64,000 nucleotides of DNA. Origin: Lumbricus terrestris. Lineage: Eukaryota > Annelida > Clitellata > Crassiclitellata > Lumbricidae. Shown here piece by piece: positions 31,001 through 46,852 of the stretch (position 1 is its first letter; every line of letters begins with the position of its first letter). The translations under genes and the position numbers were made by a program. Location: assembly GCA_949752735.1 (NCBI GenBank), contig OX457041.1, forward strand, positions 21,972,117 through 22,036,116. Direction: 5' to 3'. The notes under the pieces were generated by a model that saw nothing but the letters and a program-made list of their open reading frames with translations, did not search any database and had not been told where the DNA came from.

Positions 31001-34000
31001 ACATACCCACTACACCCCGCAGCCCGCGCCCCCACAATTATAATTACTATTATAGATTTTGACTATCACTGTTATGATTACAGATTATTACTATGTTTGC
31101 AAGAATATGATTCTTAATGTTCAAGTCAATATATAGCTACATACACCACAAACGGTATTAAACGTGCGAACTAAATCGAATCGACTTTTATGTGTTTTGA
31201 TCGAACACTTCATGTGAAGCAAGCCAAACATACGTGAATGTTGCTGCCTGGTTGATAAGATCGCTGTAGTCGAGCGGCAGAGCAATCAACCGATTAACGG
31301 AGTGAGGATAGGTGACGAGTTTCATCTCTCCGCACTTCCAATCAGCCAGTCGCTGGCGAGTACGGCTGTCTGTAGTCCAGCTGCAAATGGACAATTCGTT
31401 GCTCAGCTCATCGTTATTAATTGACACGAAGTAACATAAATCACAGCCCAAGACAGATCGTTAAATTTAGACAGTAAACAATATTATAACAGCTGCTTAT
31501 AGTTTCGAGCCTGAATGTCCTACGGGGGGTTATGTTTACAGAAGTTTTAAGCTTTGAATCGCATGTAACGTGAATACGCTGCAAGACAAAACAATCAATG
31601 CCCTGTGTATTCTCATTCCACACGGTCTCAATGGTCTGCAACTTCATGATGTAGTACATGCAACAGTGGTTAAGTATGCCCTATGCTGTCCCAGTATGGC
31701 AGGGGTTTGACTCATGTTGATAGTTGATTGTTGTTAAGACGTATGTACACCAGAATGCAGATATGCAATTGGTTAACAAAGGATATACTCACTTATTACA
31801 AAAACTGCTTGTACACAGTCATCACCCAACTTTCACTCGACTAACCACAAGCATATATGGACATATGTGGTTTGACTGACTGTCATTATTCTTAGTCAAT
31901 CTGAGAGAATAACAGCTTTACTAATTAAATCAGCAAGCAAGGAAACTAAATGCTACCATGTCTCACCTCTTTTAGTTTGAGAACAATTTCTCCCAACTTA
32001 CCTCTCAACAAGGTTACCCAACAGGTCGGACAACGTGAGAAGTGTTACAAAACACGTTGGTAAATTCAAGTAGTGACACAGCAAATCGAACTCATCTGCA
32101 GTAACATCTGTGTGATTCACACAAATAAACAAACAAGTGTAAGTGACACCCATCTCAGCCACTTTCACCACAACAAAGCCTCCATTATGCACTCTTAGAG
32201 CCTGAAAAATAACACCAACAATTAGCCACTAGCTATTACACTACTCATATAAACTCCACTACAAGTACTTTTCTTACATTTGTATAGAACTACTATACTA
32301 ATATTATTGCTACCATTATGCAAATTAATTTCAAGGCCTTTGCAAGGCTGCCACAGAATCGCTCAGACAAACGTATACACTCCAAGGCACATTGTTCTTT
32401 TACGTCCAACTATGAATCGATTAACAGATAATAATAATAATGATGATGATAATAATAATGTTGGTTTTTAATCAAAACTGACAACCACAAAGTAAGATTA
32501 CATAACATATTAGTAACATACGATAACAACTTTAACAGGAACCATATTTAACTGTATGACAGACTGCATCATCTGTTCTACTGCTCAGTTGCCCCTACGC
32601 AGTTGAAGGCCGAGTCAACCTCAAGTGCTAGCGGGTTTCGAACCAACATCTATTGGATGTTATGCCAGCGTGTCATCGCTCATTCATCTCCCAACCCCAC
32701 TATTCTATTCTATACTATTCTATTCTATACTATTCTATGTTATTCTATTCTATAAAAAAGCTGTCCAACTACACAAGATTATTTACCAAAAAGTCTAAGT
32801 GGAGCTGCAACACCGGTCAAGTAATGAAAGAAAATTGCGGCACATCGCAGAAAAGGCATACAAGCCTCACGCACTTGCTTGAGAACCCGAAAAGCCACAA
32901 ACTGCTGTTCATCGTCTTTTAACCTGAAACATGTTTAAAAACAACAGAACTAAATTTTTAAATGCATAAATCAGAGCTTAAACTGGGCACAGTAATGTTA
33001 CAAATAGACGTATTATAAGTATTAAATACACAAATAACTGTAGCTTTCAACTGCATTAACAGTTTGAAATGCACACACACTGTTACAAATTGATAAATAA
33101 GCTTCAATTATGCAAATCAATCAATCAACCAACCAATCAACTGTTTTATTGCAGCCAACCGTTGGTACATTAACAAGTGATGACAAATAACTTTAGTATT
33201 GTTATAAATATATTCAGACACAACCAATACGAAAAATTGTGAAAAATTCGGTTTTAGAGTGAAATTAAATTTAACAACAAAGCATTTAGAAAGAAATCAA
33301 TTAATTGTTTCATTTATCATAATTAGCAAAATTCATTCGCAGGCAGACATAGACTAAGTTCAAGAGAACACTTACCCAGCATTTTCTCTTATTTTGAGGA
33401 AAAGTTTCAGAAATGTTTCTGCTCCAAAGTCAATATCCGTCTCCATCGAGTCACCTACACCGAATAAAAATCACAATTATTCGACCAACTGCCACAACTT
33501 ATAATCATAAAAATAATACTACAATAATTCTGCAAAAGTTTCAGAAAGTAGTACCAGCCACTTTAGATACCTTTTTTTATCTCCAACATTTTTCTAATCA
33601 CACATTCCTATTTTTTTTTAAAAGATGCCCAACAAGTATTGTACAGCAGTCTTTATATTTAATCTACATAGACTTTGTCGAGCTTTTACAATTGAAATCT
33701 ACAATTTAATCCAAAAAAGAGACGTTTCAGGATAATATTCAAGTATACCAGTCTCTTCAACAACTGTCGACAGAATAATCTGAACAAGATGTGCAGAGTA
33801 GACGAGATGAAGCGCATGAGAGTCGCTAAGGCAACCCGTCGGCAGGTTCAGCTTCTTGCCGGAGCTCCTGTCTTCCTCCTCCGTGTACAACGTTGGCATC
33901 GACAGGCAGATCGACAACAGCAGATGAAACATGTCGATGTCGAGGATGCTTGGAGTGTCGTGGAGACGGTTGCCATGGGAACCGCACAGCAACGCTATAA

Positions 34001-37000
34001 AAACAGAGTGTAAGAAAACCAAACAGTCAGAGCATTGACACGAAAAAGGAACCACATGACCTGTCTTGTACAGTCTGACTCTTTTGGTTATCTAATAAGC
34101 CACACAAGTGACACGATATTCCTTTTCATCCTCCCGGCAACTCCTCAAAACTTTATATTTCCCAATACATTTCAAGCAGTCTGATGTCTGACAGCTCTCC
34201 CAACTGGTGGCATCAGATTAACACTGCTTGCAACAAAAGAATGTCACAATTTTTCACAACAAAAAGAACAACGCCGTGCAGATCTGCGGACTCTAGCAAG
34301 TTAATGAAATACTTTCTAGTACATAGGGGCTGGTCCCGCTTCTCACCCGAAAGAAGAGTGACGCAATGCTCTTTGATGATGGTTGGCGTATTGATGTGAC
34401 TGCAGACAGCTGCCAACCTGATGAGAGCGCCCAGACATTCCGCCTGACGAGAAGCTAAACTGCCAAACAACGCTTTACCCTCATCACGTAGACTCTGCTC
34501 TGTTCAAGAAAAGACACAACAACAATTCGTTACAACGTACTTCAGATAAATATCTGAATAAAACAAACAGATAACATTAAAAAGTACAAAGCATTAACTC
34601 ATTTCAAGCTAAACAAACAATTACAAATTTACAACACCTTTATTGATAAGACTGATGTGACGCCGGGGCTCAAAACCTGTCACATCCTAGATATCGTGCT
34701 AGAAGCTGAAATTGGCAAGATATGTCAGGAATGTAGAATATTCTTCAATTCGGCAGATGTCTATGAATTTGCCATAAATTGTGGAGTAGTAAACCAATAT
34801 TGATGCAGTTTGCATTATGGGAGTCGGTATATATTCCTTTATTGGCCAGCAAAATTGCAGAATAATCCATTGGTGGTTTCTGAGAACTTTGAAGATGCTA
34901 ATATTCCGAAACTTTTATTCAATTTTTTCACACTAAACTAATAAAAAAAATTAAATGAGTATAACTTCTGTTAGAAAGCAGATGTTTTCATTCTGTAAGA
35001 AGTATTTTAAAGCAGACCATTGCAACATATCACTAAATTTTTATTCAGTGTCATTTTACAATGTTCTGCTTAAAAATACTTCTGAAGCCGATGTTTCACA
35101 TATTCATTGCAATGCTCTTCAAAAGGACTCAAATACAGACATGGCTAATGCTTCAATCTGCAATAAAATACAACCAACCACCTGAGCACTGGCAGAGCAC
35201 AAAACAGACGATGCATTGTCGTACTGGAACCTCGCTTTATGTCATTAAACCAGACTCAGACCTCTACTACTGGACATCAATCACTACATAACACCTTTGA
35301 CACCGTGTTCATGAATAAGCAAGTGCACATAACGATATTTAAGAAGCGATCCTAATCCATACGTTAAAATGTAAATGATCCCCAAATAGAGAAGCCATGT
35401 CAGATGGATGCATTGTATCATATTAAAACATTAATAATAATTTATAAGGATGTGGAGAGGGAATGAATATTAGATTTGAATCTGTCCAAACAATGATTTG
35501 CTTAAATTCTGTTTAAAGAAAAATGTACGTACATACATATCTCATTTCTCGTGAGATATGAGATATGTATGTTTCGATTGTCACACTACAATGCAGCAGA
35601 TGACCAAATACATAGGGCAGGTGATCTCTTACCAATGCAGATGACCAAATACATAGGGCAGGTGATCTCTTACCAATGCAGATGACCAAATACATAGGGC
35701 AGGTGATCTCTTACCAATGCAGATGACCAAATACATAGGGCAGGTGATCTCTTACCAATGCAGATGACCAAATACATAGGGCAGGTGATCTCTTACCAAT
35801 GCAGATGACCAAATACATAGGGCAGGTGATCTCTTACCAATGCAGATGACCAAATACATAGGGCAGGTGATCTCTTACCAATGCAGATGATCAAATACAT
35901 AGGGCAGGTGATCTCTTACCAATGCAGATGACCAAATACATAGGGCAGGTGATCTCTTACCAATGCAGATTATCGAGTATGCGCAGGTACTCCAAACCAT
36001 GACTGGCACACGAGTGTTCTCTTCATCTGGCAGTACTCCTAACCCGGTCTAAAACACGAACACTTATCGTTCAATTAATTAAAAGACAGACACCAAATAA
36101 CACACTCAATCTAAAAACAGAAAGTATAATACCTCAGATTTCAATCACAGTGCTTGTTTACACTTTGCCCATTAGTCAAGGAAATCCATTTCAAGATTAG
36201 ATTAGTAATGTTCAAAAAGAAAACAATAGGAACTTTAATATATAACCTGCAGAATATCTGAATGTGAGAGAGCAGCGCAGAAAGCTTCAACACTTTAATA
36301 ACGAGTTGCACTGGTTCCGATTCGCATTTAATAAACTCTCATTAAAGAGTTAAAAATTTACAAAAAGTATCACAGCAATTCCAAAACTACATTTTCATTC
36401 ACACTGCACATAAATATTTACATGTAAACATTATTAGTTTCTTTCTGAGCAAAACATAAGCACATATACTCAAGTTTATTCAAAGAATACCAGATGTCAG
36501 CTGTTAAACCTTTGCATGCCAGATATATATTACCCTAGTTCTAAACTCAGTCAGATATATTTGGGGGATTTGCTCAATTTCACCTCTAAGGGTAAAAGTC
36601 ACATCACCCTCTGAAGGTAGGGTCAAAGCGTAAAGATGAAATCTAGAATTAAATTTTGCATAATCATTTGTCATTTATATACATATGCTTGTCTTCAATT
36701 ATTATTAATTTATTCATTAATAACTTCAATTGTGTGACTGCCTTGTTTCCAAATCTACAATTCCTACATTGGCTGTTGGCTCAACATCTGTGCCATTTTG
36801 ACATACTTTCTGACTGAACGTGGAATTTGCATGAAAAAGAAAACACAAAGAAATACCAAGAGACAATTGAAATTGAAATTTTAACAACTTTATTGCATAA
36901 TTTTATCTGTTATTCTTACTCCTACATAATTTCATACAATCACTTACCGTGTAAACATCGGTTGAAAATTTGCGAAGCATCTCTATAATGCTATCGGAAA

Positions 37001-40000
37001 AGTTCGCACTAAACACAGACATCAGACTCCGAATCATTACCCATAGCAATTACGTCACATGAGAATTGTAATACAGAAGCAATAATGGTGAGAAGTGCGT
37101 GAGGCAGAAATATGAAAAAAATATTTACTAAGCTGACAAATGGTAAACAATTAACAAACAAAAAATTGCAATTACTGGTATTTAAAAATTCTGTAAAAAT
37201 TAAAACAAGGTTCTCAATTTTCTGATTACATAAAACTATAATTTACACAAAGAAACAACTTTTTACACTTTATCACACAATGAGAAACTCTGACGGCTAT
37301 AAATCTGTCAATGACACAGTAAAGACCCCGTTCACAAGCGCTTATAAGATAAGAGCCTGTTGTAGCCGTAAAGCAGGCTGATGACCACCACAAGAAACTC
37401 ACTGGCAAACTAATTAGTTTCCTAAGCAGGTAAAATTCTGAGCTAATAACTTGGGTTGAACATGAACAATTGATTCCTTTACAAACCAAAGCTCTACTAT
37501 TTGGAATCATTATCTAATGGCACAATAGACATTAGGATAATTTGATTAAAGACACAAGATTTTATCAGCATTTCTGCCATAGGTACTTGTACACAGTATC
37601 CATATTTGTCATGGCTACTCTACCTGGCATCGTCATCGTCATAAACGTAGTCGAAAAGCAGCTGGAAGTTACGTGCCACACTCTCCGTCATCATCTTCGT
37701 GACGCTTGACAAAGGACATGGTACAAATAGGAAAGACTCTCCTGAAACAAAATAAAATCAATGTACGAGACATTGATTTCATTCATTTGTGCGGTCTATA
37801 ACTCCTTTCCTGGATTCGTTCAAAAATTTTATGTATAAAGTGTTTCAAGAAACCTATGCACGAAATTCACAGATAATCTTGGTGGAACAGAATTTTTTTT
37901 CAAAGCTTGGTAATAGATGCATAGAGCACACCTAGCAAAAAATGTCTTCTGTCTTGTACGCATGAGAGTATATTATCATATGTATTGTCTCAACATTTGA
38001 GAACCACTCAAAAGTGCTGCTCCAGGCTCAGAAGTGCTGTTCCAGGACAATACTAAAGATCTCAATATGTGCGACCCTGACGGCCTTGTAGCAGCATGGC
38101 TGTGTTATGGAAACATACAAATTGTAATTGTCAAAAGCTGTCATGACAGCTGTGACTCCTCCCTTACCCTGTGACTCGCGATCTATGTGCTGCTGAATGC
38201 TACTCTGGACCGTCTTCTGAATCCCATCCAACCAATCGGTCAGACTCAACTCGACTTCCTTCTCTTCACTACAATCAATTCAATCAGACAATTGCAATCA
38301 ACATACCAAAAAATAATAAATTACATCAAGCAAACAGTCTACAATCTACTTGTAGGCATAGCAGAATCTTCCTGAAACACTGAGCACTTAATTCTAATGA
38401 AATGTATGCAGAGAAATGAATTCAGACTTAACTATAACATGACTTTATTATAACATGACTTCATCATTTATGTGAGTTCTGTCCTTAGTGCAAAAGGGTT
38501 CTCAATTCTTCCGCTCATCTGAACAGGGTCTCCGCCTTGTCACTCTTGCCCATACCTCCATTACGTAGAATTGAGCTTTCTTGGTGGTGGGTGCCTCTAT
38601 ATGGAATGACCTCCCTCTGAAGGTTGACCTCCTCCACAGGACATTCTCTTCTATGTTTCCTTCTCATCTTAAAACTGCTCTTTATAGTTGTGTTTGTGTT
38701 GGGAGTGCCTCCGAGTAATTTTCTTGAAGGGGCACTATATAAATGTTCAACATGAAAGAATGAATGAATAAATGATTTGATGCTTGAAATGCAGAGTAGC
38801 ACTCAGGCTACTGAGAAGCTTTAAACCTTCTCAATTAGGCACCAACCAATGTCCTCAATCAGTAATCAATTCAATCCACATCTATAATTTGGTATGCAGT
38901 AGTACAACTGAAATAGCATATATATACCAACCTTTACTTACTTAAATAGGGATTGAAGTTCTAGCAAAAAATACAGAGGGTTAAATGCACATCACTCATA
39001 AGCATAGAAGGTTTAACTACTAGATTGCCTACCTGTCTTTAATTAAAGTCGAAAGCTGTGGAATCAGTGGTAGAACTGTGTTGCTGACTGTCTCACACAG
39101 AGGACAAAGAAATTCGTTCTTATTTATATCGTAACTGTTCGTCTGAAGTCGTAATCTTTGGTTGCGTCGTGATTCTTTGTTAACAAGGGCTTCGTAAAAC
39201 CTGAAAAGGTAGCAAGCAGAGGAAAATTAGTCCAAACCAATAACTTAGTAGCACAGCCCCTTTTCTCTTGGGTATTTTAAGCATGCTAAAATTAAGCTTC
39301 TGGATACAAACGGATCCATGGTAAAATTATAGAATGCAGGAAGGATCAATCAATCAATCAATCGTATTACTACTGTATAAAAACCACAATCCATAATCAC
39401 AATCTGTCACAAGAGTCTCGTCAAAGTCTAAAAGGTAATAAGAACAGAGAAAGTCTGACATTAGACATGACATACTTAATCACCCTTCCAAAGAGCCCAC
39501 TGTCAACAGATCAGTCTTCTCTAAATTTCACTAACAATCAACTTATTCAATCAAACAAATCATATCTACTCAAACTCCATCTTCACTCAGAACCAGTAGT
39601 TCAATGCACTAGACGCAGTTGAATGAACCAAACAGTATTTAATTAATACCATATACTGCTGACAATGTGAAGAACCTCAACGCCAACTCACCGTCTCCAG
39701 CAGTCCGCATGCATCACATGTCCACAGGCGCTTGTGTGCGTTCCTTGAAGCAGATCCGATCTCATGAACAACGGATTGTTGTCGGCAGACTCACTGAGCA
39801 ATGCTCCTCGGTTCTTCGATAAAACGGTCGATCTAAGGAAGCAATTTATGCAAAACCACAATTGAAATTCTAAATGCTAAACGCATGCAAACAATGCCTC
39901 TATCAGCAACTTATGATAGCCTGAATGTTGCTACAAAGACAGTCTTCATATTCAACACCTTCATATTCCAAGGTCTTAAGCAGCTGAGAGTGAAGTAAAA

Positions 40001-43000
40001 TCAGTGACAAGAGAAGATGTGAAGCAGTCCCACAGTGTTGAATTAACTTGACCAGATTACACAGCTGAAAAGTGAAAGTCTTACTTTTGTACGAAAGCGC
40101 TGAGCACCATGGCACGGTCGTTGTGCAAGACGTCCTGTTCCTCCTGGCATAGAATGCACATCTGACGGTCAGTGCTTGCAACTGGGGCACTTCGTCTAGC
40201 ACCAAGTGCAACCGGTGGACATGAAACATCATCCGTCGTAACACTAGAGCAAAACCAGACCCATACTTCAACGCATGTTATGAATAGATCATTAATAATT
40301 CGTCCACATTATAAAGATGTTCAAATGCCCATCTGCTCTGGAATCTGTGAACAAGTGTCCATACATTCATCTAAATTCACTTATCAGTGTTTCAATGCTG
40401 GTTACGAATAAGCAAGATATCATCAAAGCTAATGACAGACTGATAAGTTATTTAGCTTGTAATAAGCACATAAGACATCGTGTAAATGTATAGATAAATA
40501 CACACACATACAAACACACATACATATATACACAAACACCCACATACACATATATACAAGCAGATGTGCGCACACTAACCTTGTATCCATGCTTGCAGCG
40601 CTCAAAGTCGGTGGCATTTCGGCTGAGGTGCTTTCGAACAGTTCCTTGTTCTCTTTGATGAAGCTGCGCTGCATCTTCTGCATCTGCGCCATGATGCGCT
40701 CCCGGCGCTTCATCGCCATGTCCGTCTTCTTCTTCCGCTCCTTCTCCAGTTTCTCCTCCGACTGGTGGCTGAGCACGGTAGACGTCTTAGGCACGTAGTT
40801 CATGTCACGAGATCGCCTCAGCTGGACTAACCTCTGCAGACGGAAAACTATCATAGACGACAAAGCACTCAGACAAATGCGCAAAACCTTTCTTTTATTC
40901 CTGCTGATTCATTCATCCTATCAGCAGATTGTTATTTCTAAATGGAATATAACACAGATGCATGGATGATCAAATACAAAACAGAATACAACACAGATGC
41001 ATGGATGATCAAATACAAAACAGAATACAACACAGACGCATGGATGATCAAATACAACCCCAGTTACACTGTTTAGTTCACACTCAACAAAGCCACTGTA
41101 GTATTTTAGGTAGACTCTTAATTGAATGATCATGCTGCCTTTATTAAGAATTTATTCTAAAGACTGCATGATTCTTTGAGAAGTCAAGTCTACAACTAAT
41201 CTGAATTGGTAGACGATATGCAAGCACACAGATTAAAGCAGTCATTCATTAAACATAAATGTCTTTAAAGAAATACACGTCTTATAAGCCATGAAAACTG
41301 CTCACAATAATTAATTAGTGGCAGCTTAAAAAGAATCAGACTGCAACAACCCACCTGCAGAACACAAGCGATAAGGTCCTTCTGTGACTTGTGAGAAACG
41401 CTCGGATTAGCAGCAAGCGTTTCAAGCAGAGTAAAAATGCTGCTGCCACTCTTCACTGTTGTCAAAACAAAAAGTACCAAAATACATTTTAAAAAACCAA
41501 TAAAATACCATGTTTCTCACAGCCTCAATCTACCAGCAACACAATAAACTGCCATATTAATCTGCTGTAATAATGTATTTTTTTCGATTGTGTAACACGT
41601 AAACGACGAGTGTGAACAGAAGTGACAAAGAAATCAATACAGGTCGTCATTAAAGTGTTACCATAAACAGAAGTTTGCATAGATGCAACAATTACACAAA
41701 CGATCTCAGTAAGAATGCAAGTTAGTTATAATAACACTACCAACCCGATTTTATAAATTTTAGATATCAAGCAAACATTAGACATTACAGCTATGGTTTT
41801 TCATAAATTGTATATTGGCAAAAAAGCCTAATCTGCTGCACAAGCATGCCCTCTGTTTACTTTCAAATCAAAACCTACGCTTCTATTACAAAGAAAAACA
41901 ACCAAAACAATAATTCTGCTAACCAATAGTAGCCTTGGAGTTAAAGTGAAAAGGCAAATTGTTTGCAATACATTTCTCCTCCTCTTCAATTCCAAGAGCT
42001 GTTAGAAACAAGACCTGGGGAAAAAACACAAAATTCCAGAAGTCAAGCAGCATTGAAATGCTAATTCACTGCCATCTGCCACAAATTCACAGTCAACTTC
42101 TGGCAAAGCAGCCAATAAGCAAAGCTACTCTTTTATTTCTCCATAAATTCTACAGTGCCTCTTCAAGCTCTATATTCTTACAACTGCTGTTCAAACACAG
42201 AGTCAGAAAACTGTTCAAAGCCATAATAACGCTTTTGTGCAAACACAGTGTTACAGTGCTGTTGCATTTAGAGGCACAGTTGTATATAATGTATATATCA
42301 CAGTGGCAATTAGGACTGTCAGTTCCAGATTATATTCTTGCTTTTGTACAACAAGAACTTCCAAATATTAAACTAAAATCTCTTTATTAATATGTTTGCA
42401 TTAGTAATAGTATTACTACTATAAGTCGGCCATAAATACATTGGAAACATCTTAATTAGTGCTTAAGCACATGGTCTCCTACACGGATAGCAGCTACATG
42501 TATTTGAGATAATAAAAGCCAGATTAATATACCTTTTCAAGCTGAGCCTCTGACCATGACTTGGACCACCTGGCGATTGACCTCTGCAGGACCAGTTTGA
42601 TGATGTAGATCATAACGTCAGACTGCAGAAGGTTGACGATGTTGGCAAAGATTCCGTGAAATGGAGGCAGAGACGGTGGATAGAGGGCTGAAATCAACAT
42701 CAACAGAAGTGAATTTGACTAACAATCCCTGTTACTACGCTACTTCACAAAGCACTCCTTCAGAATACACATATTAAAATGCAACACTGAAGCCAAAAAA
42801 TGGACATTTTTCGGTAAAAAATTTGAATTCCAGACAGATTTCATTACTGCATAAGTGCATATTGTTTTTAATTGCTATCTGCTTTTATACTGGGAACCAT
42901 AAACGAATGGCTATATGGCTACTACTGGAACGGGTTTCCCTTGACTATGCAACACCTCCCAAACTGTTCTCAGCTTTGCAAACTGTTGGACTTTTTTCGC

Positions 43001-46000
43001 TTGATTTCGGTCGAGAGCGCCTCTGAGTAGATATCTTGAAGGGCTATATAAATTCTGATTGATTATGGCTACATGCATGGCATACATGTATATGGACATA
43101 CTTGTATATGGACATAGTAATTTAATCAATCACACTATAGTTTAACCAATGTCTGCTTCTCTTCCGTTCACCACCAATAACATTTTTCAAAAGCATAAGA
43201 ACTAAAAACTTTCACACTTGCAATCACAAAAGCACTGTGAGAAAACAAAATCAGAGAAAAACTGCAAAAGCCTTGGAAAGTACATTCATAAAAATTCATC
43301 CTTTTATTACACCAGACCTACTTTATATTACACTGGATCATCTCTTCAAACCCGACCAAGTACAGCACGAAAAAAGTGGTGCTCAGAAGTCAAAACAAAT
43401 ATGGTCAGTAACTGAATCTGCATTGCATTTTGGCATGTTTAACAATGGACTCGTCTGAGCCTTCGATTTCTTTTTGTATTATGAGTGATGAGCAACTTTT
43501 CTAACTGGCATTTTCTCCGGACTCTGTTCGCCGTTTTCGCTGCGTCTCCTCCGACTGAAATTTTCAAAGTTCATTATATGTATAAAGAAAAACAGTTTCT
43601 GCTTACACATTTAAATATATTGTACAGAAATGTTGTCAACATTCACATACGGAAAAAATTCATATTTCTGCATCCAGTATATTAAACACATGAATTCAGT
43701 GTTCCAGAGCATTCTTGAAATCATGCTGGTAGTACAGTTAAAGCACACTCAGAGCAAACACGAAATACAACCAAACAAACTGTCCGAGGATGCTCCTAGT
43801 TTTCAAGTGTAAGAATAAATCCTCGACATGATTCTGGGAAATTCATAAAGGTGACATACATACATAAATGTGCATCCTAGGGCAAACAAACAGACTATTC
43901 ATCGTATAACATCCTTTATAAAGCAGTTAACATCATTCCACAACTCATTCAACAACTCATTAGGTTTAGGTCCACTTAAATCACTCTCGTAATTCAGTAA
44001 TTACTCTCTAAACACAATGTACTGGACTACTACTGGTACATATAAAACTAAGAATTCATGTGTGCCTATAATTCTCCATTCTTCATTTAGAACCACAAAT
44101 CTGCAAAAAAAATTATTTCCCAAATTGGTCTACTCCCTAGACTGCCTGTTAAAAAGTCACAGAGACAAATGATTGGCATGGCAAATCGCTCACCTTAACT
44201 TGCTCTGTTCTGGCATAGTGGCAGAAGTACGGCGTGTATTCACTGTAGAATTCTGGTCTCAGTTCATACAGTCCTTTGCCCGAATTTCCAATAGGTTTTC
44301 TATCAACATCAGTTTTTTTTACTATAGTCCTCTGGTTAATATTCAGGAAATTGCCCCTGATATTGTTCAGAAACCATTGTCAACGATTAGAAAATTTCTT
44401 ATCCTCATAGTATTTCCTTTTACCATCAATTAATTGCAAAACCTAGTCATTTACAGTTCAGTAATTAATGGTCACAAATAGACAATGTCAAAAGTAGAAC
44501 ATGTCATTGTTCAGAACATAACATTTGTTCATAATTAAGAGAAATAGACACTGCTAATGCTTAGAAAATAGTGTCTGTAAAAACAGAGTCATTATTACAG
44601 CTAAGAAATTAGCCACTGTTAATGTTCAGAACATAGCCACCCATCAAAAATTAAATTTCTAAAGCACTAATTAGAAGCTAAGTGCAGGGCACCAGCTTAT
44701 TCATGAGCACTGCAAAACAGATATGAAAACAGATATTGCCAGTGTTCATAAATAGCCATTGTTCAAAACAGACGTTGCTAACGTTCAGCCACCTAAAATG
44801 AATGTCAATGTTTCTGTCAATAATCATTCTGTGTAACACCACAATCATTGATATAATCATCAACACTATATAAATATCCAGGAACATCATCATTACTATT
44901 GTCAACATCATCATCGATTGCATAAACCTTTTGTGTCGTGTTAGAAAATGCCACAAAGTCTCACTCACTTAAAAGTGGCAACTGCTTCAACGGCCTCCTC
45001 AATGCGAGTCTCTTTGTACGGCTGAAATGCATAAACAGCATCAAAGATAATAAACAAAAGTATCCCCATACATGGCAAAACCAATTTAACAAAACAAGAG
45101 AGATCCTTCAAGGATAATATACATCAAATACAAGAACATACACAGATGCATATAAAGACAGAGATACATCCACATAGTGAGGTGTGGTCCATGGTGTATG
45201 TCATAGTGAATGCCGGAATGTTCCAATACCCAAAATTATGACAGGTGCTGACACGAGATAAAAACATTACTTGCACCACAGCAAAGGATCCTCAGCTGAA
45301 TAGCTGGAGGCTTGCTGCTGGAGTGAAGCAGTTGATGGCTCAAAAGAGGTCCCAAACACAGTTCTGATCTGGCTCTAGCATTGTAGGACCAGATCGCCTT
45401 GGGGTGAAACAACACCAGCCAAAATTTATCTATCTGGATCTACTCTGTTATCTACCTTCTCAATCAAAGCTAACAACACCATGTAGACAGGACATGCAGC
45501 AACATTCTACGACGTACGTACAGTACTCATAACCATTTTCTGTGACATTACCTGTCAAGTCCATACATGCCAGAACAATTGCTTCCTAGTAATAACCAAA
45601 TAGTTAGCTATCGTATAAAATCTCGTGTGTTTATCATTTGTCAAATTGACACAGATTGTCTGAAAAATTAAGCAAAGTTACTGTGGCCTAAATTAAGTCA
45701 CTTCTCCCAGCATTCAGAGCAGCGATATTGAGTAAATTAATCTGTATCACAGTGGAGCATTGCATTGATTGAATAGCTACGTACATCCTCTGTCAACGCC
45801 TTTGTTAGTTCACTGTGGGACATCGGTTGAATACAGAGCTGATGAATGATCTCTCGTCTCAGCGCATCACCTGGCTGGATTTCACCCACACCCAAAGTGT
45901 ATCTTTCACCTGCATAACATAGTACACTTCAGCAATTTCAACCACAAACCACACTGCCTAAAAAGTACAGACACAGATTGTCTGAAAAATAAAGCAAAGT

Positions 46001-46810
46001 TACTGTAGCCTAAATTAAGTCACTTCTCCCAGGTATGATTGTAAGATACCAACTGTCAACATTTGCTATCATTTAGTTAAATATAAACCAGACAGTAGAC
46101 GATACCTATATGTGGCAAAAGAAACAACTCTCCAACCTCCACTTTTTTCTAACAAGGAGGGAAAGATGGTAGAAGAAAGATGAGATCGAGGAAGAGAAGG
46201 AAGTTAAGAAATTTATAATTTAGGTAGTAGGAGAAGGAACAAATTGAAAAATTATGATTAGAAAGCAAATAGAAGCAAAATCACCTAAAACTACTACTAA
46301 TAATAATGAGTGTTTATGAGTTCAAAAAGTCAATGAGAAGCACATGATGTTTTAAGAAGATAGGTAAATATTGAGCTGTGATTTGATTGTTTCACCGGAC
46401 GACGCATTCGTCAATGTCTTCATTGCACAAAAATAGGTGTGTTAACAATAACAAAACTTGCAAAAGACACGAGATGAATGGCTGGATGGACTTACAGATA
46501 ACAAAGATGACCAGATTAAGAAAGTGTTCTGCCAGTGTGATGATCTGCTTCACGGAATCCTCTTGCGTAACGCTTGTGTCGTAATCTTCCCTATAAATCA
46601 AAGATCCAAGCGATGCATGTACTGGCTTTAAGGCAGCACTCAACTCATTTAACCATCAAGGTTTCAACGTCATATTCACACGGTGATATGCCCATAATTT
46701 GCACTCAGCAGAAGTAAAAGCTGTCCAGAATCTTAATTACTCAGCAACTCAGTGCCAACTCCGGCCATATTATAGCAACAAAAATACATCAGCTTTTTGC
46801 CATAGTAGAG

Positions 46811-46852
<42 letters not shown>

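Noticed and set aside
35599..35967. CRISPR-like repeat array
   Set aside because: Units are directly head-to-tail with no spacers, in an animal intron; it is a minisatellite.
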